Assembly: GCA_913009315.1 (NCBI GenBank)
Contig: CAJVZA010000011.1
Span: 1 to 37,185 of the forward strand
Length of the DNA stretch: 37,185 nucleotides
Reading direction: 5' to 3'
Source of the DNA: an uncultured Hippea sp.
GTDB taxonomy: Bacteria > Campylobacterota_A > Desulfurellia > JAADFJ01
Shown: in pieces, positions 1-7,562 of the stretch
Position numbering within the stretch: position 1 is the stretch's first letter
Layout: each line of letters begins with the position of its first letter
Made by a program: the position numbers and the translations under genes
Notes under the pieces: model-generated
What the model saw: only the letters and a program-made list of their open reading frames with translations
Database searches by the model: none
What the model was told of the DNA's origin: nothing

Positions 1-20
1 CTCTGAAAGTCATATGTATG

Positions 21-231
21 ACAAAAGAAAGAGAACACAGGCAGGATGCCTGTGATACATTAAAGAAACTGAGATTGCTGCGCTTCGCTCGCAGCGGCCT
101 CTGTTTCCACCTACGAGGTGGAAACAGGCACATGGGACTGCTTCGCCGACATTCACATCTTGCCACAGGCAGGATGCCTGTGATACACTGAAGAAACTGA
201 GATTGCTGCGCTTCGCTCGCAATGACGGAGG
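21..231. repeat. Two copies of a bi-hairpin dispersed repeat
   Basis: Two near-identical units lie at about 31-93 and 164-231. Each begins with an 8-bp stem CACAGGCA/TGCCTGTG and a GGA loop (36-54 and 164-182). About 20 bases later comes a second imperfect stem with ATTGC at the left, GCAAT at the right and GCG/CGC inside. The first copy breaks off at GCTCGCA (about 93), and a different palindrome (101-127) sits between the units. A third good copy is at 7181-7260. The two-hairpin design resembles REP/BIME-type intergenic repeats; function is unknown. Reverse-strand reading frames through these units are products of the repeat, not genes. Confidence 0.75.
101..127. repeat. Perfect 12-bp palindrome with 3-nt loop
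   Basis: CTGTTTCCACCT at 101-112 pairs perfectly with AGGTGGAAACAG at 116-127 around the loop ACG. The same palindrome in the opposite orientation (loop CGT) is at 6678-6702, just after aroA. It therefore belongs to a dispersed hairpin family and is not a chance structure. No T-run follows, so it is not a standard intrinsic terminator. Confidence 0.8.
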
Positions 232-369
232 AGAAATTTTAAGGCAATGACTTTTTCCTTCTGTCACTGCGGGCAGGAAAACGATCAGGGGGAATTACAT
301 AGAAGGAAGATTGTTTATTGGTTCTTATCTGCTATAATAACAGCAAAAATAGAGTAGGTTGGAGGATAT
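232..369. other. Leader between repeats and leuD
   Basis: No open frame with coding character is seen here. The stretch holds the leuD promoter (311-338) and a strong ribosome binding site GGAGG at 361-365, five bases of A/T before the ATG at 370. No leader peptide with a run of leucine codons and no T-box-like element was recognised. Confidence 0.5.
311..338 (+). promoter_or_regulatory. Putative sigma70 promoter for the leuD operon
   Basis: A perfect TATAAT is at 333-338. A weak -35 (TTGTTT, 311-316) lies 16 bases upstream. It is 32 bases before the leuD ATG, the right distance for a short leader. The -10 is convincing and the -35 is not. Confidence 0.5.
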
Positions 370-867
370 ATGAAGTTCAGTGGAAAAGTATGGAAATTTG
401 GCAATAATGTTGATACGGATGTCATTATTCCGGCCAGATATCTTAACAGCTCTGACCCGAAAATTCTTGCATCTCATGTTATGGAAGATATTGACAGTCA
501 ATTTTCCGACAAGGTCAAGGCCGGAGACATAATTGTCGCCGGTGAAAACTTTGGCTGCGGATCAAGCAGAGAACACGCTCCCATCGCCATTAAAGCTGCT
601 GGTGTCAAATGCGTTATTGCAAAAAGTTTTGCCAGAATTTTTTTTAGAAATTCGTTCAATATGGGCCTTTTGATTATAGAATCGGACGCAGCCGACAAAA
701 TAGATCAATTCGATACTGTAACCGTTGATACCGAAAAGGGAGAGATTTATGACTCGACAACAGGCGGAAAGTGGAAAATAGGCAGTCTTCCGGATTTTAT
801 ACAGGAACTTGTTGAAGTGGGCGGACTTATGAACTACGCAAAAAGACTGGAAGAGAAAAATGCCTGA
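370..867 (+). CDS. leuD: 3-isopropylmalate dehydratase small subunit
   Basis: Small (swivelling) subunit of isopropylmalate isomerase, which converts 2- to 3-isopropylmalate in leucine synthesis with the [4Fe-4S] subunit LeuC. The 165-residue length fits the short archaeal/anaerobe type of LeuD rather than the ~200-residue enterobacterial type. Family motifs are [11 protein letters not shown] (15-25), [14 protein letters not shown] (58-71) and FFRNSFNMG (91-99). The start is fixed by GGAGG at 361-365. It overlaps leuB by 8 bases. No leuC is in the window; it may lie just upstream, beyond the repeats, or elsewhere. Homoaconitase or citraconate-type specificity cannot be excluded for a short LeuD, but the adjacent leuB argues for leucine synthesis. 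Confidence 0.93.
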   Translation: MKFSGKVWKFGNNVDTDVIIPARYLNSSDPKILASHVMEDIDSQFSDKVKAGDIIVAGENFGCGSSREHAPIAIKAAGVKCVIAKSFARIFFRNSFNMGLLIIESDAADKIDQFDTVTVDTEKGEIYDSTTGGKWKIGSLPDFIQELVEVGGLMNYAKRLEEKNA

Positions 868-1933
868 ATTCAATATCTCTGTGATGCCGGGAGACGGCAT
901 CGGTCCTGAAATTATGGAGCAAGCTCTTCGCGTACTCGAAAAAATTGCAAAAAAATACTCGCACAAATTTAACTACGAAACCGTTTACATAGGCGGATGC
1001 TCGATTGACAAATTCGGCAAACCAATAACCGCCGATACGATAGCAACAGTTTTATCAACCGATGCGCTGCTTTTTTCAGCGGTTGGAGGAGAAAAATGGG
1101 ACAACCTTCCTCAGAATATGCGCCCGGAGGCCGGCCTTCTCGAAATAAGAAAGGCTATTTCGGGATATGCAAACATTCGCCCCATAAAAGTCTTTCCCGC
1201 AATGGAGACCTTCTCAACACTAAAAGCCGAGGTAATAAGCGGCATTGATATAGTAATTGTCAGAGAACTCGTCAGCGGAATCTATTTTGGAGAACCGAGA
1301 GGTGTTGTAAAACTACCCGATGGAGTCAGAAAAGGGTTCAACACTATGTCGTATAAAGATTATGAGATTGAACGAATCGCAAAGGTTGCGTTCAGCTTTG
1401 CGCAGAAAAGAAGAAAAAAAATCACAAGCATAGACAAGGCGAATGTCCTTGATGTTTCAACTTTGTGGCGGGATGTAGTAAGCGAGGTTCACAAAGATTA
1501 CCCTGATGTAGCTCTTGATTTTATGTATGTCGACAATGCCGCAATGCAGCTTGTAAGAAATCCGTCACAGTTTGATGTAATTCTGGCAGGAAACATTTTT
1601 GGAGATATACTCTCTGACGAGGCTTCTATGATCACAGGTTCACTTGGAATGCTGCCCTCAGCCGCAATCGGGGGTAATGTTGGAATGTTTGAGCCTGTTC
1701 ATGGTTCAGCTCCGGACATAGCAGGAAAAGCAATAGCAAACCCTGTTGCCCAGATTGTTACCACTGCGATGATGCTTAGATACGGATTAGGCCTGGAAGC
1801 GGAAGCAAACGCCATTGAGAATGCGGTAGATAAGACGCTGGAAAAAGGATATCGAACTCCGGATATATTTAAAAATGGCAATAAAAAGGTCGACACAATC
1901 CAAATGGGTGATGCAATAATAGAGGAAATATGA
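860..1933 (+). CDS. leuB: 3-isopropylmalate dehydrogenase
   Basis: NAD-dependent oxidation and decarboxylation of 3-isopropylmalate to 2-oxoisocaproate in the cytoplasm. The 357 residues are standard length. Signatures are PGDGIGPEI (10-18), the substrate-site stretch ANVLDVSTLWRDVV (194-207), the metal-binding region NIFGDILSDEAS (245-256) and HGSAPDIAGKAIANP (281-295). The aspartate in GSAPDIAG is typical of the NAD-dependent enzymes, in contrast to the KY found in the NADP-type icd of this window. It overlaps leuD by 8 bases and the next gene by 4 (ATGA), so it is translationally coupled on both sides. Confidence 0.95.
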   Translation: MPEFNISVMPGDGIGPEIMEQALRVLEKIAKKYSHKFNYETVYIGGCSIDKFGKPITADTIATVLSTDALLFSAVGGEKWDNLPQNMRPEAGLLEIRKAISGYANIRPIKVFPAMETFSTLKAEVISGIDIVIVRELVSGIYFGEPRGVVKLPDGVRKGFNTMSYKDYEIERIAKVAFSFAQKRRKKITSIDKANVLDVSTLWRDVVSEVHKDYPDVALDFMYVDNAAMQLVRNPSQFDVILAGNIFGDILSDEASMITGSLGMLPSAAIGGNVGMFEPVHGSAPDIAGKAIANPVAQIVTTAMMLRYGLGLEAEANAIENAVDKTLEKGYRTPDIFKNGNKKVDTIQMGDAIIEEI

Positions 1934-2403
1934 AAATAGCGCTCTGCTCCGATTCGCATGATAATATGGCAAATATAAAACAGCTGATTAAATCGGTGAT
2001 CGATCGGGAAATGGACTATGTAATTCATCTTGGCGATTTCGTTGCCCCATTTGCTATACAACCGTTTGCAGAGTTAAAGAACTTTATAGGTATTATGGGA
2101 AATAATGATGGAGAAGCGATAAGACTTAATGAAACTGCAGAAGGAAAATTAAAAAAAGGACCGGTAGAAATAGTTCTTGACGGAAAATCGTTTCTTCTCA
2201 TGCATGAACCGTTTGCGCTTAAAAAATTATCTAAGCAATTTGATTATGTATGCTATGGCCACACCCATTACTCGGAAATAATAAAAACCGAACGCGGAGC
2301 GATAATAAACCCGGGAGAGCTATGCGGCTATTTGACCAATAGTGCAAGCTGGGTGTCTCTTGATACTGAAACGCTTAAACTCGGGCTTATTTCACCCATA
2401 TAG
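1930..2403 (+). CDS. YfcE/MJ0936-type metallophosphodiesterase
   Basis: A 157-residue calcineurin-like phosphoesterase of the short YfcE/MJ0936 group. Metal ligands are in the usual order: D8 and H10 (SDSH), D36 (GDF), N59 in GNNDG, H92 and H111/H113 (GHTH), followed by NPGE (127-130). The family hydrolyses phosphodiester model substrates with Mn or Ni; the cellular substrate is unknown and the neighbours do not settle it. The start ATG overlaps the leuB stop (ATGA). No signal peptide is seen, so it is probably cytoplasmic. Confidence in the fold is high and in any specific role low. Confidence 0.88.
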   Translation: MKIALCSDSHDNMANIKQLIKSVIDREMDYVIHLGDFVAPFAIQPFAELKNFIGIMGNNDGEAIRLNETAEGKLKKGPVEIVLDGKSFLLMHEPFALKKLSKQFDYVCYGHTHYSEIIKTERGAIINPGELCGYLTNSASWVSLDTETLKLGLISPI

Positions 2404-2412
2404 AAGGATCTT

Positions 2413-3363
2413 ATGGCAAAAATTCTCATGACAAGACGAATTCCAAAAAAGGGAATAGCGATTTTAAGTGCTGAACATGAACTTGATATAGCCGGCGACA
2501 AAAGTTTAGGTTACGAGGAACTGTTCGAAATAATTGACCAATATGACGGCGTTCTGAGTATGCTTTCAGACAAATTCGATGAACCGATGATAAAAAGGGC
2601 AAAACGGCTCAAAATTATCAGTAATTATGCAGTAGGATACGATAATATTGATCTGAAAGCTGCCGAAGCAAATAATATCATTGTCACAAATACGCCTGAT
2701 GTGCTGACTGAAGCTACTGCAGAGCTGGCATTCTCACTTATGCTTGCGGCTGCAAGAAGACTGATAGAAGGCGACAAGTTTGTCAAAAGCGGAAAATTTG
2801 AGGGTTGGGAACCTCTTCTTATGCTCGGCAAAGAAGTGAGCGGAGCCAATCTGGGCATCATAGGATTTGGCAGAATAGGACAAGCAGTTGCCAAACGCGC
2901 AAAAGGCTTTTCGATGAAAATATTCTACAGCCAGAGAAAACGAAATGAAAAGGCTGAAGTTGAGTACGGGGCAAAGTTTTTGCCCATTGATGATCTGCTG
3001 GCTATTTCCGATTTTGTAAGTATCAACGCCCCGCTTAACGCAGAAAGTCATCATCTTTTGAATAAAGAAAGACTAAGCAGAATAAAAAACGGCGCAATTA
3101 TTATAAATACCGGCAGAGGAGCCATAATAGATGAAAAAGAGCTGGCGAATGCGCTTATCTCCGGAAAGGTTGCCGGAGCCGGACTTGATGTATATGAATA
3201 TGAACCGAAAATCACAAAAGAACTTTTAGAAATGGACAATGTAGTGCTTCTTCCGCATCTTGGAAGCTCTACCGTAAAAACGAGAGACAGAATGGCGGAA
3301 ATGGCGGCAACGGCAATAGTTGACTGCTTTAAAAGCAAAATGCCTCTGCATATTGTGAAATGA
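2413..3363 (+). CDS. D-2-hydroxyacid dehydrogenase (glyoxylate/hydroxypyruvate reductase-like)
   Basis: NAD(P)-dependent D-isomer 2-hydroxyacid dehydrogenase, 316 residues, with no ACT or ASB extension, so it is not a long-form SerA. The NAD-binding GFGRIG is at 151-156. The catalytic set is R235 (in NTGRGAIID), a Glu near 262-264 and H282 (in LPHLGSST). The YAVGYDNID loop (72-80) and overall shape are closest to glyoxylate/hydroxypyruvate reductases (GyaR/GhrB), but phosphonate-, lactate- or 3-phosphoglycerate-specific relatives look similar. AGAAGGATC upstream provides a Shine-Dalgarno. It overlaps kdsD by 4 bases. Confidence 0.85.
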   Translation: MAKILMTRRIPKKGIAILSAEHELDIAGDKSLGYEELFEIIDQYDGVLSMLSDKFDEPMIKRAKRLKIISNYAVGYDNIDLKAAEANNIIVTNTPDVLTEATAELAFSLMLAAARRLIEGDKFVKSGKFEGWEPLLMLGKEVSGANLGIIGFGRIGQAVAKRAKGFSMKIFYSQRKRNEKAEVEYGAKFLPIDDLLAISDFVSINAPLNAESHHLLNKERLSRIKNGAIIINTGRGAIIDEKELANALISGKVAGAGLDVYEYEPKITKELLEMDNVVLLPHLGSSTVKTRDRMAEMAATAIVDCFKSKMPLHIVK

Positions 3364-4328
3364 AAGACATAAAGCAGCTGGCAAAAGAGGCGATAAAGAT
3401 TGAGGCTCAGGCGGTGATGAGCCTCGTTGAAAGGGTAGATGAAAAATTCGAAGCGGCAGTTGATGCAATTTTTGAAACAAAGGGAAAGGTGGTGGTAACC
3501 GGCGTTGGAAAATCAGGCTTAATCGGAAAGAAAATAGCCGCCACATTTTCAAGTACAGGAACTCCGTCGGTTTTTCTGCACCCATCAGATGCAGCCCATG
3601 GAGATCTCGGCATTCTTATGAGGGGCGATCTTGTCATTGCGCTCTCAAAAAGCGGCAATACCGACGAACTCATAACAATTATGCCTGCCATAAAACGATT
3701 CGGAAATACACTCATCGCAATAGTCGGCAGCAAAAATTCACAACTTGCAAAGCAGGCAGATATTGTTCTTGACGGTTCAGTCGCAAAAGAAGCCTGCCCT
3801 CTGGGAATTACTCCTACTGCCTCAACTACAGTATCACTCGTTATAGGTGATGCTCTCGCTGCTGCATTGATTGAAAAACGAGGTTTCAGCAAAGACGATT
3901 TTTCATCGTTTCATCCATCCGGGACTCTCGGCAGGCAATTGATTTACAGAGTTTACGATCTTATGCATACGGAAGAGGAACTTCCGGTCGTAAAAACAGA
4001 TACAAATATGAACGATCTTATATATGAAATATCATCGAAACGGCTTGGTGTAACAACAGTTGTGGACGAAACCGGATCGTTAACCGGCATCATAACCGAC
4101 GGAGACATAAGAAGAGCAATCGAAAAAAATATAAACCGCCTTTCTACGCTTAAGGCAGGCGAGATATTGACTGCATCACCAAAAATCATCGGCAAAAACG
4201 AGCTGGCTATAAAAGCGGCAAATGTTATGGAAAAACATAGAATTACAAGTGTCGTAATAATAGATGATATGAATCGTCCCATAGGTATAATTCATATGCA
4301 TGATATTCTTGCGGCAGGTATCCTGTAA
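3360..4328 (+). CDS. kdsD: Arabinose-5-phosphate isomerase (SIS + 2 CBS)
   Basis: Converts ribulose 5-phosphate to arabinose 5-phosphate, the first committed step to Kdo for LPS. The 322 residues match the KdsD/KpsF/GutQ family. An N-terminal SIS domain carries GVGKSG (48-53), HPSDAAHGDLG (74-84) and SKSGNT (96-101). Two C-terminal CBS domains (about 205-265 and 270-322) include TDGDIRRA. The start overlaps the previous stop (ATGA) and kdsC begins one codon after its end, which supports a Kdo role over the GutQ alternative. Confidence 0.93.
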   Translation: MKDIKQLAKEAIKIEAQAVMSLVERVDEKFEAAVDAIFETKGKVVVTGVGKSGLIGKKIAATFSSTGTPSVFLHPSDAAHGDLGILMRGDLVIALSKSGNTDELITIMPAIKRFGNTLIAIVGSKNSQLAKQADIVLDGSVAKEACPLGITPTASTTVSLVIGDALAAALIEKRGFSKDDFSSFHPSGTLGRQLIYRVYDLMHTEEELPVVKTDTNMNDLIYEISSKRLGVTTVVDETGSLTGIITDGDIRRAIEKNINRLSTLKAGEILTASPKIIGKNELAIKAANVMEKHRITSVVIIDDMNRPIGIIHMHDILAAGIL

Positions 4329-4826
4329 ATGATAAAGATGATTCTCACGGATATTGACGGAGTGCTGACCGATGGCAGAATTGTGTTATCGGAAAAAGGC
4401 GAATTGACTGCATTTTTTGATGTTAAAGACGGGCATATGATAAAGATGGCGCAAAAGGCCGGATTGATTGTAGGAGCCATCTCAGGAAGGTCAAGCAAGG
4501 CAAATTTTTACAGAATGAACGAGCTGGGTATAACCGAGCTCTATCAAGACTGCCACAAGAAACTGCCGCAAGCCGAAATAATTATAAAAAAATATGATCT
4601 ATCCTGGAATCAAACCGCCTATATAGGAGACGATGTCATTGACATTCCTGTTTTGAGAAAGGTAGGATTCTCTGCATGCCCTGCAGATGCGGCAGAAGAG
4701 GTAAAAGAGTATGTTGATTTTGTTTCTAACTATAATGGCGGAAGAGGAGCACTAAGGGAAATAATAATTGCTATCCTCAAAAAAAACGGTCAATGGCAAA
4801 AAGTTCTAAGCGATTACTTAGAATAA
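4329..4826 (+). CDS. kdsC: 3-deoxy-D-manno-octulosonate-8-phosphate phosphatase
   Basis: HAD-superfamily phosphatase that releases Kdo from Kdo-8-phosphate. The 165 residues are the usual length of these capless tetrameric enzymes. Motif I is DIDGVLTDG with D8 and D10, motif II is ISGRSS (51-56), the conserved Lys is near 79, and motif IV is GDDVID (100-105). It starts directly after the kdsD stop. Its 3' end overlaps lptC by 34 bases in another frame, the largest overlap in this operon. kdsA and kdsB are not in the window. Confidence 0.93.
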   Translation: MIKMILTDIDGVLTDGRIVLSEKGELTAFFDVKDGHMIKMAQKAGLIVGAISGRSSKANFYRMNELGITELYQDCHKKLPQAEIIIKKYDLSWNQTAYIGDDVIDIPVLRKVGFSACPADAAEEVKEYVDFVSNYNGGRGALREIIIAILKKNGQWQKVLSDYLE

Positions 4827-5362
4827 AAATCTATAAGTACTCTATATTTGCCATACTTATATTGGCAGGGATATCAATTGTTGTCTCGTCTTTAGAAAAA
4901 GAAGCCGGCATGATAATTACCGGTACACCCGATTTCACGGAAAACATTATAAAGAATTTCAGATATAAAAAGATGAAAGACGGAAAACTGCTTTATACCA
5001 TTGATGCTCCGATAGTCAGAATGAAAGGTGATCGCTATATTATGATCAAGCCTTCTGTGATTTACTTTTCACAAAAACGAAAATACCGGATGAAATCCGC
5101 AAGAGCTGTTTATCGCAAAAATGGAAATATGGAGGCAACCGGGCATATAAAAATAAAAACAAGCGATGGTTATATTATATCAACCGAATATCTAAGATAT
5201 AATGCTAAAACAAGAACCCTATATGCCCCGCAAAAGATAAGCATAACGGGAAACAAAATTACAGGCAGAGGAATAGGCGCTCTTATAAATATAAAAAAAG
5301 GCATCCTGACCATACAAAAAGATGTAACAATAAGATTAACAGACACGAAGTCTTTTATGTGA
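4793..5362 (+). CDS. lptC: LPS export protein LptC
   Basis: Inner-membrane-anchored periplasmic component of the LptBFGC-A bridge that carries LPS to the outer membrane. The 189 residues are standard for LptC. One N-terminal membrane helix (about 14-33) is followed by a beta-rich OstA/LptA-like domain (about 50-185) with alternating hydrophobic strands and TGHIKIKTSDGYIISTEYL-type repeats. Identity rests on this architecture and on position after kdsD-kdsC, since LptC is poorly conserved. The start lies 34 bases inside kdsC. In many genomes lptA and lptB follow; here aroA follows instead, so those genes must be elsewhere. Confidence 0.82.
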   Translation: MAKSSKRLLRIKIYKYSIFAILILAGISIVVSSLEKEAGMIITGTPDFTENIIKNFRYKKMKDGKLLYTIDAPIVRMKGDRYIMIKPSVIYFSQKRKYRMKSARAVYRKNGNMEATGHIKIKTSDGYIISTEYLRYNAKTRTLYAPQKISITGNKITGRGIGALINIKKGILTIQKDVTIRLTDTKSFM

Positions 5363-5371
5363 TATAATATT

Positions 5372-6646
5372 ATGAAGTATATAACAGGAAAATCAAAACC
5401 GTTAACGGGAAGAATCAGAACAGCATCAGACAAATCAATTAGTCACAGAGCGCTTATGTTCGGACTCTTAAATCATGGAAAAACAATTATCAGACGGCTG
5501 CTTGATGCCGATGATGTAAGCCGCACAATGAGAAACTGTGCAATGCTTGGAGCAAAAATTGAGCATGTCGACGATACTCTTTTTGTATCCGGAGGACAGA
5601 TCAAAGAACCGAACGACATTCTTGATTTCGGCAACTCCGGAACCGGCGCAAGACTATCGATAGGCTTGCTATCGTCCAGACCGATGGTTTCAATTGTCAC
5701 AGGTGACAGCTCACTGCGCACCAGACCCATGAAGAGAATCATTGAACCGCTTTGCAGAATGGGTGCAGCTATATATTCAAGAAAAGACGGTTACCTACCG
5801 GCCGCGGTGATTGGAAATAAACTCAAAGGTATAAAATATGTAAATGACATCGGATCAGCTCAGGTTAAATCTGCAATAATGCTTGCAGCGCTTGCCTGTG
5901 AAGGCAAAACCATTATAGAAGATCCCAAACATTCAAGAGATCATACCGAAAGACTTTTGATTCAAAGCGGAGCCGACATCAATATATACGGCAGCAGAAT
6001 AGAGATTTCGGGATCGGAAATAGACAGCAAACTTGAAATCATGATTCCGGCAGATTTTTCATCGGCAGCATTTCTGATCGCCTACGCACTGTTAAAAAAA
6101 GATTCGGATATAATATTAAAAGATGTCGGTATAAACCCGACAAGAACCGGAATGCTGAATGTGCTGAAACTTTTCGGAGCAAAAATTGATCTGATGAAAC
6201 AGACGTCTTTTGGGCTTGAACCCGCAGCAGATATTCATGTTGCATATCAAAAAAAAGAGATGAGAGGCGCTGCAATCCCTCAAGAGCTGGTAGTCAGCGC
6301 AATTGATGAGATTCCCATAATCGCAGCGATTGCAGCATCGATTGAAGGAAAAACGGTTATCAAAGGAGCAGGAGAACTCAGGTACAAAGAATCCGACCGC
6401 ATAGACCTTATTGTGAAAAATCTTACTGCAATAGGCGTCAAATGCACCGAATATGCTGACGGATTTGAAATCGAAGGATCTGAAAAGATCAAGAGTGCCG
6501 ACATCATCACAAAATTTGACCATAGAATCGCTATGAGCTTTATTATCTTAGGATCTGTTTTTGAAACGGCTCTAAAGGTTTCAGACATAGAATCGATAAA
6601 AACATCTTATCCGGGATTTTTTAAAAACTTAATGCTTCCTTATTAA
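5372..6646 (+). CDS. aroA: 3-phosphoshikimate 1-carboxyvinyltransferase (EPSP synthase)
   Basis: Joins phosphoenolpyruvate to shikimate-3-phosphate in chorismate synthesis. 424 residues, normal length. Active-site stretches are SDKSISHRA (19-27, with K21 and R26), GNSGTGARL (87-95), GDSSLRTRPM (111-120), QVKSAIMLAAL, IDEIPII with D312 and E313, and KESDRI (339-344). NSGTGARL rather than NSGTTMRL gives a Gly-Ala pair at the PEP site, as in many class II enzymes. It starts 9 bases after lptC with no obvious Shine-Dalgarno, so translation may depend on coupling. It is the last gene of the operon; a palindrome (6678-6702) follows. Confidence 0.95.
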   Translation: MKYITGKSKPLTGRIRTASDKSISHRALMFGLLNHGKTIIRRLLDADDVSRTMRNCAMLGAKIEHVDDTLFVSGGQIKEPNDILDFGNSGTGARLSIGLLSSRPMVSIVTGDSSLRTRPMKRIIEPLCRMGAAIYSRKDGYLPAAVIGNKLKGIKYVNDIGSAQVKSAIMLAALACEGKTIIEDPKHSRDHTERLLIQSGADINIYGSRIEISGSEIDSKLEIMIPADFSSAAFLIAYALLKKDSDIILKDVGINPTRTGMLNVLKLFGAKIDLMKQTSFGLEPAADIHVAYQKKEMRGAAIPQELVVSAIDEIPIIAAIAASIEGKTVIKGAGELRYKESDRIDLIVKNLTAIGVKCTEYADGFEIEGSEKIKSADIITKFDHRIAMSFIILGSVFETALKVSDIESIKTSYPGFFKNLMLPY

Positions 6647-6677
6647 CCTCTATTCCCGAAACACCTAACGATGTTCC

Positions 6678-6702
6678 TGTTTCCACCTCGTAGGTGGAAA
6701 CA
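6678..6702. repeat. Inverted copy of the TGTTTCCACCT palindrome
   Basis: An 11-bp perfect stem (6678-6688 with 6692-6702) has loop CGT. The loop is the reverse complement of the ACG loop at 113-115, so the two copies face opposite ways and flank the leuD-aroA operon. Its position 31 bases after the aroA stop could let it act as a transcript 3'-end stabiliser; there is no T-run. Confidence 0.75.
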
Positions 6703-6911
6703 AAAGGATAGATGATAAGTTTAGTTATTTTTTTGAGAAGTATTGAGATATTTTTGAAAGGGGTTTTAATAAAAATTTATCACTTATAGTATCCTAATTT
6801 TTCATTTTTTTAACAATTTATAGATAAATTTTCTGAAAAGAGTAAAGTCCTGACCCGCTTGTGTTTCCACTGATTTTGTTGAAAAACAGCTTGACTTTAA
6901 TATGGAACATT

Positions 6912-6945
6912 GTGAGACCACTGCACAATAAGCAAATTCACAGCT
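6912..6945 (+). repeat. Terminus-like repeat (TGAGACCACTGC family)
   Basis: 34 bases match 36847-36880 at 32 positions. Related copies are at 36758-36787 (26 of 30), inverted at 36883-36902, and partially at 15297-15308. The short sequence seen as an inverted pair suggests the terminal inverted repeat of a small mobile element (MITE or decayed insertion sequence). No transposase is present. Confidence 0.7.
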
Positions 6946-6970
6946 TTTTATGAGGTTTTCTATAGGGCAA

Positions 6971-7005
6971 CTCTATTAATTCTAAGCGTTTCAAATTGAG
7001 AGTCC
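6971..7005 (-). repeat. 35-base dispersed motif, inverted copy
   Basis: Read on the minus strand this begins GGACTCTCAATTTGAAAC and ends AATTAATAGAG. It matches 15427-15461 at 31 of 35 positions and more loosely 36819-36851. In every case it lies near a TGAGACC-type terminus, so the two motifs look like parts of one element type. Confidence 0.7.
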
Positions 7006-7051
7006 AAATTCGCCTGCCTCGTTATGAGTCGGCTGGAATTGAGGTTAATAC

Positions 7052-7134
7052 GACTTTGTCATAGGCAAGGCGCAGCAACGCAGACATAGCAAGGCTTATG
7101 TCAAGGAAGCTGCAACAATGTCTATGGCAAAGTC
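7052..7134. repeat. Long imperfect hairpin
   Basis: GACTTTGTCATAG (7052-7064) pairs with CTATGGCAAAGTC (7122-7134) over 13 positions, with one G-U pair. The interior carries two related stretches, AAGGCGCAGCAAC and AAGGAAGCTGCAAC. It sits directly after the 35-base motif. It may be an internal part of the same decayed element or a separate structured repeat. Confidence 0.5.
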
Positions 7135-7180
7135 TTTGAAGCCTGAAGTTTTCTTAACATCTTTTCTCAAATGCGGAACA

Positions 7181-7260
7181 GAAGAAAAGAGAACACAGGC
7201 AGGATACCTGTGATACACTAAAGAAGCTGAGATTGCTTCGCTTCGCTCGCAATGACGGAG
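7181..7260 (+). repeat. Third copy of the bi-hairpin repeat
   Basis: It matches the unit at 164-231 almost base for base, including CACAGG/CCTGTG and CTTCGCTCGCAATGACGGAG. The purine-rich left flank (AGAAAAGAGAA) is also shared with the first copy at 21-35, so the repeat boundary lies further out than the hairpin. One substitution weakens the first stem (GGATACC for GGATGCC). Degenerate relatives are at 7383-7431 and 28481-28540. Confidence 0.75.
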
Positions 7261-7562
7261 GGGGGAAATTATTGCAGCATTATTCTTTCTTGTTGTTATC
7301 GTAAAAAAACAGTGATCTGTCTGCGTGCGACGCACAGGCGGACACGCACAGGTACTAACACAGTCAGGTGAAGCAATTCTATCACAGGTAAGATTCCGTG
7401 ATACATTAAGATTGCTGTTACACTTGCAATGTTGACATAAAAAAACAACCGATTAGAATTCTTTGAGTTGCACAGCAGAAAATAAAATGAATATATTGAA
7501 GTATGTTTAATAACTCGATTGATCGTATACTCATATTTCTGCCATAAAAAACCTTCGTTAAG

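Noticed and set aside
31-231. Possible CRISPR array in the repeated units
   Set aside because: Only two units, about 65 bases long with internal hairpins and a single unlike separator; no short direct repeats with regular spacers and no cas genes.
10-267. 85-codon minus-strand reading frame, and a similar one at 7096-7335
   Set aside because: Both translate the bi-hairpin repeat and share peptides such as YHRxPACVLF only because the DNA repeats; there is no ribosome site and no protein-family resemblance.
3360-4328. GutQ or capsule-specific KpsF as an alternative to KdsD
   Set aside because: Domain layout cannot separate them, but adjacency to kdsC and lptC and absence of glucitol or capsule genes favour the housekeeping Kdo enzyme.
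6891-6919. TTGACT as a -35 of a promoter in the repeat island
   Set aside because: No acceptable -10 lies 15-19 bases downstream; the expected position holds GAGACC.
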